The notes under the pieces are model-generated. The model ran no database searches and was not told the origin of the DNA. It was given only the letters and a program-made list of their open reading frames with translations. From an uncultured Flavobacteriales bacterium (GTDB taxonomy: Bacteria > Bacteroidota > Bacteroidia > Flavobacteriales_E > Vicingaceae): a DNA stretch of 6,878 bases. Shown here piece by piece: positions 6,578-6,878 of the stretch (positions are counted from its first letter, which is position 1; every line of letters begins with the position of its first letter). The position numbers were made by a program, and so were the translations under genes. The stretch is taken from NCBI GenBank assembly GCA_937925525.1, contig CALALS010000057.1, positions 1-6,878 of the forward strand, read 5' to 3'.

Positions 6578-6878
6578 TGCAGTTTACCAAAGAAGTTAGT
6601 GAGTTTATTTCAAAACATCTTGATGATGACATTAGAGAAATAGCGTTAAAGCTTAGTAAACTAAAACATCTACCCAAAGAGTTTATTCTTAACCAAATCA
6701 ATGTCAAGCAAAAAGCCATTAAAAAGTTTCCAAGTCTTTTTAATATTCATGATATTATTTATCCGCCTGATATAAACCTTCAGCAAAGCAGTTCAGAAAT
6801 TACGGCAAAATATAAATCGGAGTTTGTGAAAAATAAAACTGTGCTTGATCTGACAGGTGGTTGGGGAGTAAATACCTT
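6577..6878 (+). CDS. SAM-dependent methyltransferase, PG_1098/THUMP-like family (N-terminal part, truncated by window edge)
   Basis: The first 100 residues of a class I methyltransferase continuing past the right edge. The opening MQFTKEVSEFISKHLDDDIREIALK and the later NVKQKAIKKFPSLF match what I remember of the N-terminal helical region in the Bacteroidota family typified by Porphyromonas PG_1098, which has a C-terminal THUMP-like domain. SSSEITAKYK (71-80) leads into the SAM-binding motif I, VLDLTGGWGV (89-98). The family usually reads DLTGG-G-D here; this copy has Asn99 (GWGVN) where Asp is usual. Target unknown; tRNA or rRNA is plausible from the THUMP-like domain, which itself is outside the window. 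The ATG overlaps the DUF4159 stop (TAATG), making it the fifth gene of the operon. The reverse-strand reading frame across 6354-6719 is a shadow of this gene and its neighbour. Confidence 0.8.
   Translation, partial: MQFTKEVSEFISKHLDDDIREIALKLSKLKHLPKEFILNQINVKQKAIKKFPSLFNIHDIIYPPDINLQQSSSEITAKYKSEFVKNKTVLDLTGGWGVNT

Noticed and set aside
6354..6719. Antisense 121-codon frame spanning the end of DUF4159 and the start of the methyltransferase
   Set aside because: Both plus-strand genes have clear family motifs and a TAATG junction here, so the reverse frame is a chance opening.
1..6878. Search for a defence system, CRISPR array, prophage or insertion sequence
   Set aside because: No spaced direct repeats, transposase, integrase, reverse transcriptase, nuclease or toxin-antitoxin signatures were seen. 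All coding sequence is accounted for by core-genome families.

Overview
The window looks like an AT-rich chromosome segment from the phylum Bacteroidota, most likely Flavobacteriia or a close relative. Three things point there. First, the gene families: a Bacteroidota-type PLP arginine decarboxylase, a Porin_10-like outer-membrane protein, a single-domain DUF4159 protein and a PG_1098/THUMP-like methyltransferase. Second, exact TAnnTTTG promoter elements, the Bacteroidota -7 consensus, precede three of the genes. Third, starts lie in A-rich leaders without convincing Shine-Dalgarno sequences.

Layout. Positions 1-626 (minus strand) hold the N-terminal part of a biosynthetic arginine decarboxylase, cut by the window edge. 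Positions 627-887 are a noncoding gap with an imperfect inverted repeat upstream of that gene. Positions 888-2675 (minus) encode a complete half-size ABC exporter (MsbA-like architecture) with all ATPase motifs. A 125-bp divergent promoter region separates it from rpmH (ribosomal protein L34, 2801-2959, plus), which is too short for routine ORF lists and ends at a clear Rho-independent terminator (2971-2998).

From 3036 a new transcription unit starts on the plus strand: putative porin, rsmE, a VOC/glyoxalase-fold protein, an exported DUF4159 protein, and a SAM-dependent methyltransferase truncated by the right edge. The five genes are packed with spacings of 0, +1, -1 and -1 bases, so they are almost certainly cotranscribed and probably translationally coupled. 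Functions are mixed: one envelope protein, one 16S rRNA base methyltransferase, one predicted exported protein of unknown role, and two enzymes of uncertain substrate. No shared pathway is evident from the sequence alone.

No mobile element, CRISPR array, tRNA or rRNA gene, phage gene or defence system was found. The window is mostly ordinary core genome. The least explained items are the DUF4159 protein and its fixed place in the porin-rsmE operon. I do not see strong evidence for a previously undescribed system.
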